Shown: piece by piece, positions 27,071 to 38,300 of the stretch
How the letters are laid out: every line of letters starts with the position of its first letter
How positions within the stretch are numbered: position 1 is the first letter of the stretch
NCBI RefSeq assembly: GCF_022559585.1
Contig: NZ_CP087114.1
Span: 2,054,501 to 2,118,500 of the forward strand
Reading direction: 5' to 3'
DNA from: Bartonella machadoae
Lineage (GTDB): Bacteria > Pseudomonadota > Alphaproteobacteria > Rhizobiales > Rhizobiaceae
DNA: 64,000 nt
Made by a program: the position numbers and the translations under genes
The notes under the pieces: model-generated
Told to the model about the DNA's origin: nothing
Seen by the model: the letters and a program-made list of their open reading frames with translations, nothing else
Databases searched by the model: none

Positions 27071-28820
27071 GATACCTTTAACGTGGGGGACGATAGCCTC
27101 GACCGTTTATTCAGACCGTCTTATTTTTGGCAAAGAAATCATTGAAATACGCTATGAAGCAGGGCGGCGTTTTGCTGGTATGTTTGGTTGGAAAGAATAT
27201 CCAGCAAAAACCAAAACGGGCATGACAGATGGTCTTCTCACACTCCCCTTTGAGTTTATTTTCACCCAATCTTTTGTTTTCAAAAGCAAAAACAGTGCCA
27301 AGCAGATTATGGGGCGCAAACAAAACCAAATGGTGAGTGCTGGCGACCGTGCGGGATCACAAATTTTAGAATTAGATGATGCGTTAGACGATCTTGAATC
27401 CAATCGCTTTGTGTTAGGAGAGCATCACTTATCATTAGCAGTCTTTTCTGATACCCAGCAAGAATTGGCGGATAATCTTGCCAAAGCCCGTTCTCGTCTC
27501 ACAGACGGTGGCGCGGTTGTTGCGCGGGAAGATCTTGGTCTTGCAGCGGCTTGGTGGGCACAATTGCCGGGCAATTATGCTTATCGCATACGTTCTGGAG
27601 CGATTACAAGCCGCAACTATGCGGCACTTTCTCCATTTCATTCTTTTCCGGTTGGGAAAATAGATGGCAACGCATGGGGACCAGCAGTCGCATTAATGAA
27701 AACCAGTGCTGGTTCACCCTTTTATTTTAATTTTCACTTTGGCGATTTAGGCAACACATTTGTTTGTGGTCCGTCTGGTTCTGGTAAAACTGTTATTGTC
27801 AATTTTCTGTTAGCGCAACTGCAAAAACATGACCCCAATATGATCTTTTTTGATAAAGACCGTGGAGCAGAACTTTTTGTGAGAGCGGGCGGCGGCACTT
27901 ATATGCCGTTGAAGAATGGTCAACCAACAGGTATAGCACCACTGAAGGGGTTAGACTATGACAATCCAGCAGACAGAGTCTTTCTACGACAATGGATTAC
28001 CAAACTTGTTTCGGTAGAAGGTCAAACGATTAGTGAAACCGAAAGACAAGATATTTCTGCGGCGGTTGACCAATTAGCCTTATTGCCTAGAGAACAACGC
28101 ACGATTTCTGCATTACAAATGTTTTTTGATACCACCCATAGGGAGGGCATAGCGGGGCGTTTAGAGAGATGGTGTCGCGGTAATGCATTGGGGTGGGTTT
28201 TTGACAATCCTGATGATGACATTGGCATTGATGCAAAATTCATTGGCTATGATATGACGGACTTTTTGGACAATGATGAAATTCGTCCACCATTAATGAT
28301 GTATCTTTTTCATAGAATTCTTTCTCTGATTGATGGGCGCCGCATTATCATTGTCATTGATGAATTTTGGAAAGCTTTAGAAGATGATTCCTTTAAAGCC
28401 TTTGCGCAAGATAGGCTAAAAACAATTCGTAAGCAGAATGGTTTGATGCTTTTTGCCACGCAATCCCCGAAAGATGCGATTAATTCGACCATAGCCCACA
28501 CCATTATAGAACAATGTCCAACACAGATTTATTTTCCCAACCAAAAGGGCAACCATGCAGATTATGTAGAAGGTTTTAAATTATCCGACAGGGAATTTAA
28601 CCTGATACAAACAGAATTAAGCAGAGAGTCACGGCGTTTTCTCATCAAGCAAGGTCAAAGTTCTGTTGTAGCAGAACTGAATTTACGTGGTTTTGATGAT
28701 GAAATAGCCATTTTAAGCGGCACCACAAAGAATATTGAGCTTTTAGAGAGCATTATGGATGAAGTTGGTGAATCTCCAGAAAAATGGCTCCCTCTTTTTC
28801 AAGAAAGGTCAAAACAATGA
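27071..28820 (+). CDS. virB4: VirB4 ATPase, C-terminal part, split by element 1
   Basis: Continues VirB4 from IPLTWGTIASTVYSD and contains the whole ATPase: Walker A CGPSGSGKTVIVN (about residue 437 of the joined protein), Walker B IIIVIDEFWKAL, and the late motif MLFATQSPKDAI. It has no proper start of its own (an internal ATG at 27180 lies mid-domain), so a product is expected only after excision of element 1. The stop overlaps the virB5 start (ATGA). VirB4 energises pilus assembly and substrate transfer at the inner membrane. Confidence 0.93.
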
Positions 28821-29227
28821 AGAAACTTTTATTAACAACGGCTCTTTGTGCAATATCCATTGGTTTAAAAACAAATGCATTTGCCATGTATCCTGTCTTC
28901 GATTCTACCGCTGCGGCCAACATGGCGAAGCAATTTCAGCAAGGCACACAACAATTAAACAAATTGCAACAACAAATTCAACAAGGCGCACAACAGCTTA
29001 ACCAATTAAAGAGCCAACTTGATCAAATGAAACAATTATATAAATCGCTCAATGTAAAACCTGACACATCAGCATTGCAAGACATGTTCAACAAGCAAGG
29101 GAGCAATGGCGCCCTCCCTTCTGATTTTAATAATTTTGAACATTCGATAAATGGTACTGGCGGCGGCGGCGGTGGCAGCAAAAGAAAGCGTATCATGAAG
29201 AAAAATACAATAAAATCAATATATTAA
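28817..29227 (+). CDS. virB5: VirB5-like minor pilin, N-terminal part, split by element 2
   Basis: Starts at the ATG overlapping the virB4 stop. It has a signal peptide (KKLLLTTALCAISIGLKTNAFA) and a glutamine-rich helical region (QQLNKLQQQIQQGAQQ). Genuine VirB5 coding ends at about 29183 in GGGGGGSK; codons after that (RKRIMKKNTIKSIY, stop) come from the element. The other half is at 45009-45409. Joined, they give 255 residues, a normal VirB5. The protein sits at the pilus tip and is required for transfer. Confidence 0.9.
   Translation: MKKLLLTTALCAISIGLKTNAFAMYPVFDSTAAANMAKQFQQGTQQLNKLQQQIQQGAQQLNQLKSQLDQMKQLYKSLNVKPDTSALQDMFNKQGSNGALPSDFNNFEHSINGTGGGGGGSKRKRIMKKNTIKSIY
29176..29183 (+). 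repeat. Direct repeat at the left end of element 2
   Basis: cagcaaaa, repeated at 45001-45008. It differs from the 7-bp repeat of element 1, so the integrase used two different overlap sequences. Inside it the element begins gaaagcg, matching the arm of element 1's right end in reverse. Confidence 0.8.
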
Positions 29228-30081
29228 GTGTATTTATTTTATTTAAATCCACTTAAGAATCCACACTTTTATGCACGATTCAATTGAACATTTTTTATAA
29301 ACAATAGCTATCTATAAACAGAGTATAAAAAGCAAATCATGATGCCAATGTTATAACACATGAGAGCGTTCAAATGAAATGCAAAGCAGTTATCATTCAT
29401 AACAGCACATAAATTTTACAAGACGTTTTCATCATAAAATCGCATTGTTAAAACGCAATTGAATATGAGGGCTTGTTTAAATGCAAATATTTGAAACTTT
29501 TTTTTGAAAGGGGTTAATTCAAATTTGGATTGAGTGATTTTAGTTACCTCAAAAATGAGGGCACCTCTTTAAGATAGTTAGAGAGAAGTTAGAAAGATAC
29601 TTCCCCCAAAATTGGGGTGAGTAATTTTAACCAGCCCAAACCAGCCCAAATTTGGACCGGTTGATTTTAAAAGAGCTGTTTTTTATTTTATTAAGAGATT
29701 GCTTTCAAAACCAACGCTTGCTTTTGATTGACTTGATATAGCTTTCAAAGCGTTTTGAGAACGTGCTTTCTTTCAATTAACCGCTTTAAAAATGAAGGCA
29801 TTGTATAAATAGGTTTTAAATCATCATAGAGCTAATAGTTTTTTTCATTCAAACGTAATGATCTAAAAGAACGCTTTCATAACCATTCCTTTATATTATT
29901 TGGGATAAGTTTTTATAAAGCGAATACAAAGCTTGCAATATAATACATTTTGTATATATGTACTTATAACTCCATTGAGAGTTGAGACATGAAAGCCGCG
30001 TCACGTAAAAATGGCACGGCTTTCTTTTTTGCACTCTTGTATTTTGAAATGGCATGAAACCAACGCCCCCCGCATTTGTTA
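29184..30081. other. Gene-free end of element 2
   Basis: Reverse copy of element 1's 26163-27063, highly conserved. It includes the hairpin 29991-30030, whose T-run (30025-30030) faces transcription arriving from virB4/virB5, so it would stop the virB operon transcript just inside the element. No gene is seen. Confidence 0.7.
29991..30030 (+). terminator. Terminator facing incoming virB transcription
   Basis: gaaagccg (29991-29998) / cggctttc (30017-30024), followed by tttttt. The strand is that of the virB operon, opposite to the element's own YdcK genes. Confidence 0.75.
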
Positions 30082-30864
30082 TTATTCTTCAGTATCAATA
30101 ATCTCTATAAGAATATCGCTCTTATTAACCTCCTTATTTTTTGGAACCTCTCTTATCTCACTTTTTCGATTGAGTTTTGCACGCCCACAAGCACGACCAA
30201 AGACCTTGATAGTATGAGAAACCTGAGCTTTTCCATAAACAGAGCCATAAATTTGCGCACAGCCACTCACTTTTGCATAATCATAAACCTTGCCATAAAT
30301 CTTTGCACGGCTCTTAACAACAGCATAGCCATAAACATGCGCAGTGCTAAAAAGACAAGCAGAGCCTAACACTCTAGCGTTGCCATAAAGCCTTGCATAT
30401 TCAAAAAGATAACTATTATGAAAAAGATGCGCATTGCCATAAACATGGGCTTCAATTGAAACGCGACTATTGCCATAGACACGAGCCTTGCCATAAACAT
30501 AGCCAGCCACATGCGCACTATCATAAACAAATGCATTGTCATAAATTTTTGCATATTGAGAAATAAACACCTTATCATGCACCTGAGCATTGCCATAGAC
30601 AAGACCACAAATTTGCGCATTGCCTCGTATTTTTGCATTCTCATAGACACGGGCATGTTTATAAACCAATGCATTATCATAAACCCAGCAAAGACCGTTA
30701 TGAGAAAGATTTTCTTCCTTTTCAATAAAGCCACCGAGTTGACCAGCCTTGACATCAGAAAAGCTTTTTAAAGCCTGAATGCGATAAAGCGTTGTAATTT
30801 TTTGTGTAATTTTATCTTTCAGTTGTTTTGTTTCATTAGTTAGTTTGTATTTTTTAGACATCAT
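30082..30864 (-). CDS. YdcK-like beta-helix protein, long form (element 2)
   Basis: About 260 aa, differing by only a few residues from the protein at 25380-26162. YdcK N-terminal module, about 25 hexapeptide turns, charged tail ending IEIIDTEE. The start is again one of two adjacent ATGs after gaggg. Near identity against other paralogues that differ much more indicates recent copying of the whole element. Function unknown. Confidence 0.84.
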   Translation of the reverse strand: MMSKKYKLTNETKQLKDKITQKITTLYRIQALKSFSDVKAGQLGGFIEKEENLSHNGLCWVYDNALVYKHARVYENAKIRGNAQICGLVYGNAQVHDKVFISQYAKIYDNAFVYDSAHVAGYVYGKARVYGNSRVSIEAHVYGNAHLFHNSYLFEYARLYGNARVLGSACLFSTAHVYGYAVVKSRAKIYGKVYDYAKVSGCAQIYGSVYGKAQVSHTIKVFGRACGRAKLNRKSEIREVPKNKEVNKSDILIEIIDTEE

Positions 30865-30937
30865 AAGAGCCCTCACAATCTCTCTTGTGAAAAAAGTTGC
30901 ATGGAAAATGTTGGAAAAAGGGAATGACCGCCGCGCT

Positions 30938-31435
30938 TTAAAGATTTAAAAAGGCTTTATTACGCAGCCAGATGATTTTTATTTCATTATTGGAAAGCAA
31001 TTCGATATAAGACCTTGTTTCAATATCATCGCGCGTCTTTTCTAAAATCATAACAATGCCGTGACTATGAGCATTTTCACAAATATGAACATAATTGACG
31101 ACACGGGCGTGATCATAAATTTGTGCATTACCATAGACATGAGCATGGTCATAAATGATCGATTTACCAAGAACGATAGCATTTCCATAGACATAACCAG
31201 CGATAATAGCGTTATGATAGACCCTAGCATTTTCAGAAACCCGACCTGAGTTTAAAACCAGAGCATTACCATAAACCCAGCAATTACCATCATGGGAGAG
31301 GTTGCTTTCATTTTCGATAAAACCACCGAGTTGACCAGCCTTGACATCAGAAAAGCTTTTTAAAGCCTGAATGCGATACAATATGCGATTACCAAAGAGA
31401 CGCGTTTCATTTGTAAGTGCAAATTTCTTTTGCAT
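30938..31435 (-). CDS. YdcK-like beta-helix protein, short form (element 2)
   Basis: 165 aa, counterpart of 24809-25306 with two or three changes (for example ICENAHSHG for IYENANSHG). Module LYRIQALKSFSDVKAGQLGGF, nine or so hexapeptide turns, unrelated tail. Function unknown; no signal peptide. Confidence 0.83.
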   Translation of the reverse strand: MQKKFALTNETRLFGNRILYRIQALKSFSDVKAGQLGGFIENESNLSHDGNCWVYGNALVLNSGRVSENARVYHNAIIAGYVYGNAIVLGKSIIYDHAHVYGNAQIYDHARVVNYVHICENAHSHGIVMILEKTRDDIETRSYIELLSNNEIKIIWLRNKAFLNL

Positions 31436-31504
31436 AGGAACAATCCTTATAGAATGAGATTTGAAATGAAAGATTTGGAAAGCAGGCGCCCCCCGCGCCG
31501 TTAT

Positions 31505-32305
31505 TTATGCTGCTTCATTTTCGATAATTTTTTCACGATTATTGATTATAACATCATCACTTACTTCATTACGAACATACGTATTTCCAAATATTTTTGC
31601 ATTGCCATAAATTTTGATATTTTTTTCAATAACCGCTTTTCCATAAACCCTAGCATTTTCAAAAATATGAGCACCCTCACTTACATAAGCAGAGCCCGAT
31701 ACTTTTGCATTGCCATAAACAGAGCCATTCACATAAGCACTATGCAAAACTTTTGCATTGTCATATATTTTTGCCTCTATAGTAATAAAGGCTTTTCCAT
31801 AAACCACGGCATTGTCATAAACTTGACCACAAACCTTTGCATGACCATAAACCTTGGCATTCCCATTAACCACGCACTTGCCATAAACCCATCCCTTGTC
31901 TCGAAACCACATATTCCCTGAGATACTAGCATGATCATAAACCTTGGCATTGCCATAAACATGGGTATCATGACCATAAACTTTAGCATGATCACTAATA
32001 ACCGCATTCCCATAAGCTTTAGCATGTTTAGCAACAACGGCTTCATTACGAAGTTTTGCATTTTCAGACACGACGCCATTGTCAGCAACCCACGCCTCAT
32101 CATAAATCCAGCAATTGCCATCATGGGAGAGATTATCTTCATTTTCAATAAAGCCACCCAATTGACCAGCCTTTACATCATCAAAATCCCTTAATGCGCG
32201 AATGCGATAAAGATTTATAGGCACAAATTTACCATCCTTATTTTGGTAAATTTCTTTGATTTCATTTGTTAATTCATATTTTTTAGTTACAACTGTACTA
32301 ATCAT
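31505..32305 (-). CDS. YdcK-like beta-helix protein found only in element 2
   Basis: About 266 aa with no counterpart in element 1. YdcK module with an insertion before it (IYQNKDGKFVPINLYRIRAL), then turns such as VSENAK, VYGNAK, VNGNAK and IFENAR, closing in NNREKIIENEAA. The start is taken at the ATG at 32305, aligned with the paralogue's; a TTG at 32317 is possible. It was either gained here by duplication or lost from element 1 by recombination between the GC-rich spacers. Function unknown. Confidence 0.82.
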   Translation of the reverse strand: MISTVVTKKYELTNEIKEIYQNKDGKFVPINLYRIRALRDFDDVKAGQLGGFIENEDNLSHDGNCWIYDEAWVADNGVVSENAKLRNEAVVAKHAKAYGNAVISDHAKVYGHDTHVYGNAKVYDHASISGNMWFRDKGWVYGKCVVNGNAKVYGHAKVCGQVYDNAVVYGKAFITIEAKIYDNAKVLHSAYVNGSVYGNAKVSGSAYVSEGAHIFENARVYGKAVIEKNIKIYGNAKIFGNTYVRNEVSDDVIINNREKIIENEAA

Positions 32306-32388
32306 GAGAAAACCCAATCTAAATATCTAGTAAATTTGAAATGAAAAAATTTGGAAAGCAGGCGCCCCCGCCGCGCCCGCGGTATTAT

Positions 32389-33072
32389 TTACGCTGCTTG
32401 ATTTATGATTTGATCACAAATTTTGATATTACCATTCAATTTTTTTGTATCTATATATGAATTACCAAAAACACTCACTTTATCGCAAATGTATGTACCA
32501 CCTGTAATTTTTGCATTGTCATAAATACAAGCATCATCACAAACCACAGCAAAAAACCAAACTTGTGCGTTACCAAAAATCTTTGCATTCCCATAAGCTT
32601 GCGCATAGCCAGTTAGTAAAGCGTTATCATAAATTTTTGCATTGCCTTTTATAACAGCCCTGTCAGAAACTTCAGAATTATTCAAAACACAGGCATGATT
32701 GTAAACAAAAGCCCTTCCCAAAACCCTAGCATTATCAGCAATTTTTGCATTGTCATAAATTTTTGCACAATCACAAACCTTTGCATTGTCACAAACCTTT
32801 GCATTATCGAAAACGCTAGCATAATTGAAAATTTGCGCATTATCAGACACGACGCCATTGTCAGCAACCCACGCATCATCATAAACCCAGCAATTACCAT
32901 CATGAGAGAGATTATTTTCATTCTCAATAAAGCCACCCAATTGACCAGCCTTGACATCAGAAAAATCTCTTAAAGCACGAATGCGATAAAGGGTACGATT
33001 ACCAACGACATGCGTTTCATTTGTTAATTCATATTTTTTGGATACAATTTTGGATACAGTTTTAGTGATCAT
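32389..33072 (-). CDS. YdcK-like beta-helix protein 2 (element 2)
   Basis: 227 aa, near-identical partner of 24053-24736 (changes such as VFDNAKVCDNAK for VFDNATVCDDAK). Same N-terminal module, hexapeptide turns to the end, closing ICDQIINQAA. Function unknown. Confidence 0.84.
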   Translation of the reverse strand: MITKTVSKIVSKKYELTNETHVVGNRTLYRIRALRDFSDVKAGQLGGFIENENNLSHDGNCWVYDDAWVADNGVVSDNAQIFNYASVFDNAKVCDNAKVCDCAKIYDNAKIADNARVLGRAFVYNHACVLNNSEVSDRAVIKGNAKIYDNALLTGYAQAYGNAKIFGNAQVWFFAVVCDDACIYDNAKITGGTYICDKVSVFGNSYIDTKKLNGNIKICDQIINQAA

Positions 33073-33158
33073 AGGTAAGTTCCCAATCTAAATAATCGAT
33101 AAAATTTTGAATGAAATGTTCTTAAGAAGGGGCGCCCCCGCCGCGCCCGCAGTGTTAT

Positions 33159-33887
33159 TTACGCAGCTTGATTTGCATCTTCAGAATTGCAATCATATTG
33201 GTAATCATCATCATAACCATAATCATCATAATATTCATGACGATAATAATCATCTTCGCTACCAAATTCGGGAACCGCAGCATCATAAATATCATCATCA
33301 GATGATAAAGAGGCGTCACTATGAATACAAGAATAACCAGATACGGTAGCCCCACAAACCACGGCATCATCAATGACATAAGAATTACCACAAATATAAG
33401 CAGCGCCGCTTATTTTTGCATTGCCTCCAATTTGAACATCATCACAAATCACGGCATCATCAGAAATATGAGCATGCCCACTTACAGAGGCGTTATCATA
33501 AATTTTTGCATTGCCTTCAATAACAACCGCCCCTTTAATATGAGCATTGCCATAAAGGCGCGCATTGCCCCCCATAAAAATAGATTCGAAAATAGCATTT
33601 CCATAAATTTTTGCATTGCCACAAACGTCTACAAAATAGCTTTTTACTTTTGCATTGCCTGAAACCTTTGCATTTTCAAAGACACGTGCATTATCATAAA
33701 CCCAGCAATTGCCTTTATGTGATAAGTTGCTTTCTTTTTGGATAAAACCGCCTAGATCTCCTTTTTTCACATCACCAAAGTCTTTTAAAGCACGGATACG
33801 GTACAATGTGAGACCAGTCATAAAATCCATTTCATTGGTTAATTCATATTTTTTGGATGATTTTCTATTTTTAACAGTAGCATTCAT
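33159..33887 (-). CDS. YdcK-like beta-helix protein 1 (element 2)
   Basis: 242 aa, partner of 23256-23972 but clearly more diverged than the other pairs, especially at the start (MNATVKNRKSSKKYELTNEM) and in the Asp/Tyr-rich tail. The module LYRIRALKDFGDVKKGDLGGFI is kept, with turns VFENAK, VSGNAK, VYDNAR. It is preceded by aaggaga and the structured RNA. Function unknown. Confidence 0.84.
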   Translation of the reverse strand: MNATVKNRKSSKKYELTNEMDFMTGLTLYRIRALKDFGDVKKGDLGGFIQKESNLSHKGNCWVYDNARVFENAKVSGNAKVKSYFVDVCGNAKIYGNAIFESIFMGGNARLYGNAHIKGAVVIEGNAKIYDNASVSGHAHISDDAVICDDVQIGGNAKISGAAYICGNSYVIDDAVVCGATVSGYSCIHSDASLSSDDDIYDAAVPEFGSEDDYYRHEYYDDYGYDDDYQYDCNSEDANQAA

Positions 33888-35332
33888 AGCTAGTGTCTCC
33901 TTATCAATGTTGTCTGTTATTCTTGATACCCATCAAGGCATCGGGCGCTAACAAACACGGTGATAAGTCCGTTGCTTACACTTTTCCTTAGAAAGGTGTT
34001 GTATGGTGTAAGCACACCCGACAGAATCTTAATATACTAACAAGAGCACAAAAGACAGTCAGTATTTTAAAGTTTTGGAAAGGTTGTATCGTAACCTATC
34101 CGCTTATCATAAGTGTTTGTTAATCACTTGAGTATTTATATAGCAAATTACGTATTTATTGTCAATCATATTTTATTCTTATTTGTATTTTTTTATAATT
34201 ATTTTTTGTACCATTATGTATAAATATGTGTCATATGATTATAAATATTTTATGTTTTATTGCGTCTATTTGACTCTATATTACGCAATTGCGTTATTTT
34301 TCTCTTTTAAACATCATAATAACTAAACGAGCTCTTATGATGCCTATTTTTAACTTTATAACACATCATTATTTTTATGAGATAACTTGTGAATATTTTT
34401 GTGAATTTTTTATAAGAGCTTTGTAATTTAAACAGCTTTATAGAGACCGCGTCTTTATAACCACACCGCTTTTGATTCAAATCTATTGTTTTGATTCATT
34501 CTCTATAGCCACCGCATCATTTTTATAAAACAAACAATAATATGATCATGCGGTTTTGATTTTTATAAAAACATTTTGAATTCTTATATCCTTATCAAAA
34601 TGCCTTTTTATGGGATTTTGTCTCTTTTGTTTGTTTTGTCAGTTGATTTACCCCCCCCCTTTCATGTAAAAAAATTGATATAAAATAAAAACATTATATT
34701 TCAATAGGTTAGTATTTTTCAAAATTTTAAAATATCACGTATAAAAGCAATGTGAATAATATAGACAATTAATGACACGCATTTTGTCTGTTTTGTCAAA
34801 TTTTGTCAGTAAATTTTAACAAACAAGTGTTATGATTAGAGTGCGTGTTTAAATCATGTTTTATGAGAGGAAATATGGCTCTTTAAATGCCTTTCAAAAG
34901 ACAAGAGATGGTTATGAGGCGTGTTATAAAGAGTAACTTATCAATTTGAGCGGGGTTTTGAGTTTTGAAACTTTGTGTTGTAAAGAAAAAAACACTAAAA
35001 AGATAAAAAACAATCTCTCTTGATAAATACAACCTATTAATACGCATATTTGTCTTTAAAGAGAGCTTTTGAAAGATAAGAAAGGTATCATTTTAGATTG
35101 CGATATAATCTTTTAAAGGCAATGTAAAAAAATCTCATTCTATTTAAGATGGGATTTCTTAAAAACCTTAAAGCAATCCAAATGAGAGTGTCTAAAAGTG
35201 CAAGGCTTCTCTTTTTAGAATAGCGCATGATAAATCATTCCTTTTAAGATTATAGGTAAGCAACCTAATAAGAGAGTATAGATGATGGTTATAAGATCTA
35301 TACCTCTTATGAGATTGGCATGATTCATAAAT
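33888..35332. other. Gene-free region between YdcK genes and RM gene (element 2)
   Basis: Holds the structured RNA (33922-34022), AT-rich sequence, and a diverged copy (about 34637-34825) of the RM-flanking inverted repeat. No gene is seen. Confidence 0.7.
33922..34022 (-). ncRNA. Structured leader RNA before the YdcK gene run (element 2)
   Basis: Reverse-strand RNA with outer stem gtcggg (34022-34017) / cccgat (33945-33940), inner stem gcttaca / tgtaagc, hairpin around ctaagg, stem acgg/ccgt, and a 3' hairpin cttgat/atcaag. Against element 1 the inner stem swaps G-C for C-G and the outer stem keeps pairing through U-A and G-U. The 3' hairpin is kept in position with a different sequence. 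Confidence 0.65.
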
Positions 35333-38300
35333 CTATTCAGTTTCTCTTAATTCCAAATTTGGCAGGTTTTTAACAATCTTCATTGTTTCTAAACTTACCG
35401 TAATAACCCTTTGGAATAATTCCAATGGATAAGCAGGGTTGCCAATGGTTTCAAGTGCATAGCGATTGGCATCATTAACAATGCCACTCTTTTTATCAGT
35501 TTTTACACATTGCCGTCCCATAACCCATTCAAGAGCGGGTTTACCATTTACGATATACTCATAAGCTTCCTTAGGTATATCTGTTATGATGATATTGCTA
35601 TTGTAAATAACAGTAGACTTATCCTTTTCCTTACTATTTTTGATTTTTGCGAATTTCATTTCTGTAACGTAATAAAATTTTTCAGGATTAGAGATATCTG
35701 TAAGTTTTGGATTGCCTTTTTTAAAGGTCACTGGATAAGGCTCTATAGTTTCATAATTGACGTGCAAATTACCTAATTCACGACCAGCATTAACAAATGC
35801 CCAGAAATCTTCAGCACTCTTTACGCAAGGGATGCGAGGCAATTCCTTAGAGAGATTATCAGCATAGCGAGCACGGTAATCTTCTGAATGCAAGAGACCG
35901 TAAACATAATAGAAGATATCATCTTTGGTAATTTTCTCATTAGGATAAGCTGTTTTAAAATGTGCTAATCCCTCATCAGTAATGGCATCATGGCGTTGTA
36001 AACCAGTGCTTTTGCTTTCTTCTTTAGAATTTGCAAATAAATGAGACTGTTTTTCATTTTTGTCTTTTTTAACTGTAACATCTTCGTAAATGTACAATGG
36101 AAAGCATTGACCATTATTTATTACTTGTAAATCAGGTAAATTTTGACTCATCAAAACAGAAAAGCCACTTCGTGCTCCTATAGCAGAAACTTGTATCACC
36201 CTATTATTAACTGTTTTTCCCATAGGGAATATCTGCGGTATTCGGGAAACCATTTCATTAAAGGTGCGATTATAATAAAGCCATTGTTGTGTAAAGGGAC
36301 GATAGAGACTATGCGCGAGGCAACTTTCTTCAAAGTCAAAAACCTTTCCTTTTGCTAATTTTTGTTTAAGCCTAAGGCTCCAACTAATTTTTTTCGGATC
36401 CGAATTGACAAAATCATCTACAGCTTTTGTGCGTGTTTTATGATCAGCATGGGGATAGGTGTCATTAAAACGTTCTACTTCGCTCTTATAAAAGGTGATC
36501 ATATTACCCATATTATTTGCTAAAGATTCACGACTCGAGTTATATACCCAAACATCACGGTTGGTTACAATACCACACGAATAATTTTCAAAGAGCTTTT
36601 TACCGTGCCCTTTTTTAATACCTATAGCTAGGAATGTTTTAAAACTTTCATTTCTTTGATCAAGCCAATCCCCATGCTTGTCTGGTGTAATGATTTTCCA
36701 ACCTTGTTTGCTCCATGTAATACCCTCAATACTACCAAAAGTTTCGATTATTGTGAGTTTTTTTTCTCTTGTGAGATAATCTCCAATATCACGGAAATAT
36801 ATTTTACCATGCTGTTGTGCATTTGGGTTTTTTACGAGAATAGAGATGGCAATAGGTGCTCGTGATCCAGAACCAAAAATTTTGCCTCCTTCTTTTCGAG
36901 AAAGTTCTCCAGAGGTGCGTTGATTACCCCGCAAATGGAAAATATAAAGGCTGCTAAATTCCTCAACGAGGCATTTGCGTAAACCATCCATAGAATTTGC
37001 ATCTATAAAACTTGCATTTGTAACAAAACCAATAACACCACGGTCCTTTATACGGTCACTAGCCCAGCGAATGGCACGAATGTAACTGTCATAAAGTGCT
37101 TGCACATAAGTTGTTTTTGAGTGCGCAGCATAGGTTTCACGAATACGTTTATCTAAGAGTGGATAAGGAGTGTTCTTGGCATTATCATTCTCATTCTTTT
37201 GCCCAACGGAATAAGGAGGATTGCCAATAATCACTTCAATATTCAGATTTTTCTGAAGTTCTAAATATTCACTGTTTTCTTTAAACAATTTTTGCAGCAG
37301 ATTTTTCTCTTCAAGCATCTGAAACGTATCGGTTAAACCAATATGTTTAAAGGGAATATAATCTCCTTTCATAAGACTATGATAGGTCGATTCAATATTA
37401 ATGGCAGCAATGTAATAGGCAAGCAAGACAATCTCATTGGCATGGATATCATGACGGAACTTATATTCCATATCCTCTGGTTTAATCAGATCGGATTGCA
37501 ACAGCCTTGTGATAAAAGCACCTGTTCCCGTAAAAGGGTCAAGAATAGAAACACCCCGTGAACCCAAGCTCTTGCTAAATTCCTTGCGTAAAACATCATC
37601 AACAGAATGAATAATAAAATCCACAACCTCAACAGGGGTATAAACAATGCCAAGCTTATCGGTGGTTCTTTTAAAAGCCTTGGCAAAAAAGCTTTCATAA
37701 AGTTTGATAATCAGATTTTGTCTTGCATGGGGTTCGGTAATCCCAGAAGCACGGAATTTGACACTGTCATAGAATTCTTTAAGTTCCTTCGAATCCTCTT
37801 CAATATTGGTCTTGTCTAATTCCTTTAAAATCTTTTCCATTGCTTGTGAGATGGCATTGTTTTGAACAAATTGATTGCCATCAAACAAAGCTTCAAATAC
37901 AGGACGCGTGACAAGATGTTGTGCGAGCATCTCAACAGCTTCTTCTTGTTTGATATCACTGTTTAAGTTGTTTTGTAATTCTTTGAGAAACGCATCAAAT
38001 GCACGGCGTGCTTTACTCTTTTCATCAGCAAGCATGTTTTGCAGGCGATTGATATGATTTTGTGCAATCTCAGCAACATTGCCAGCCCAGTTTTCCCAAT
38101 AGTCACTCATAGTAGATCTTTTGACAAGAAATGCCCTAAAAGCATTGGGGAATGCCTTATACAGAGGCAATTGTCCTTGCCCATTATGGTGAGAAAGGGA
38201 TTTACGGACAGTCGTAGCAAAAGAAGCATGTGCACTTTCTGTTTTCGCTTGTAAGGGCACATCATCAACAACGGTTGTCACATTTTCTATCTCCATCTTT

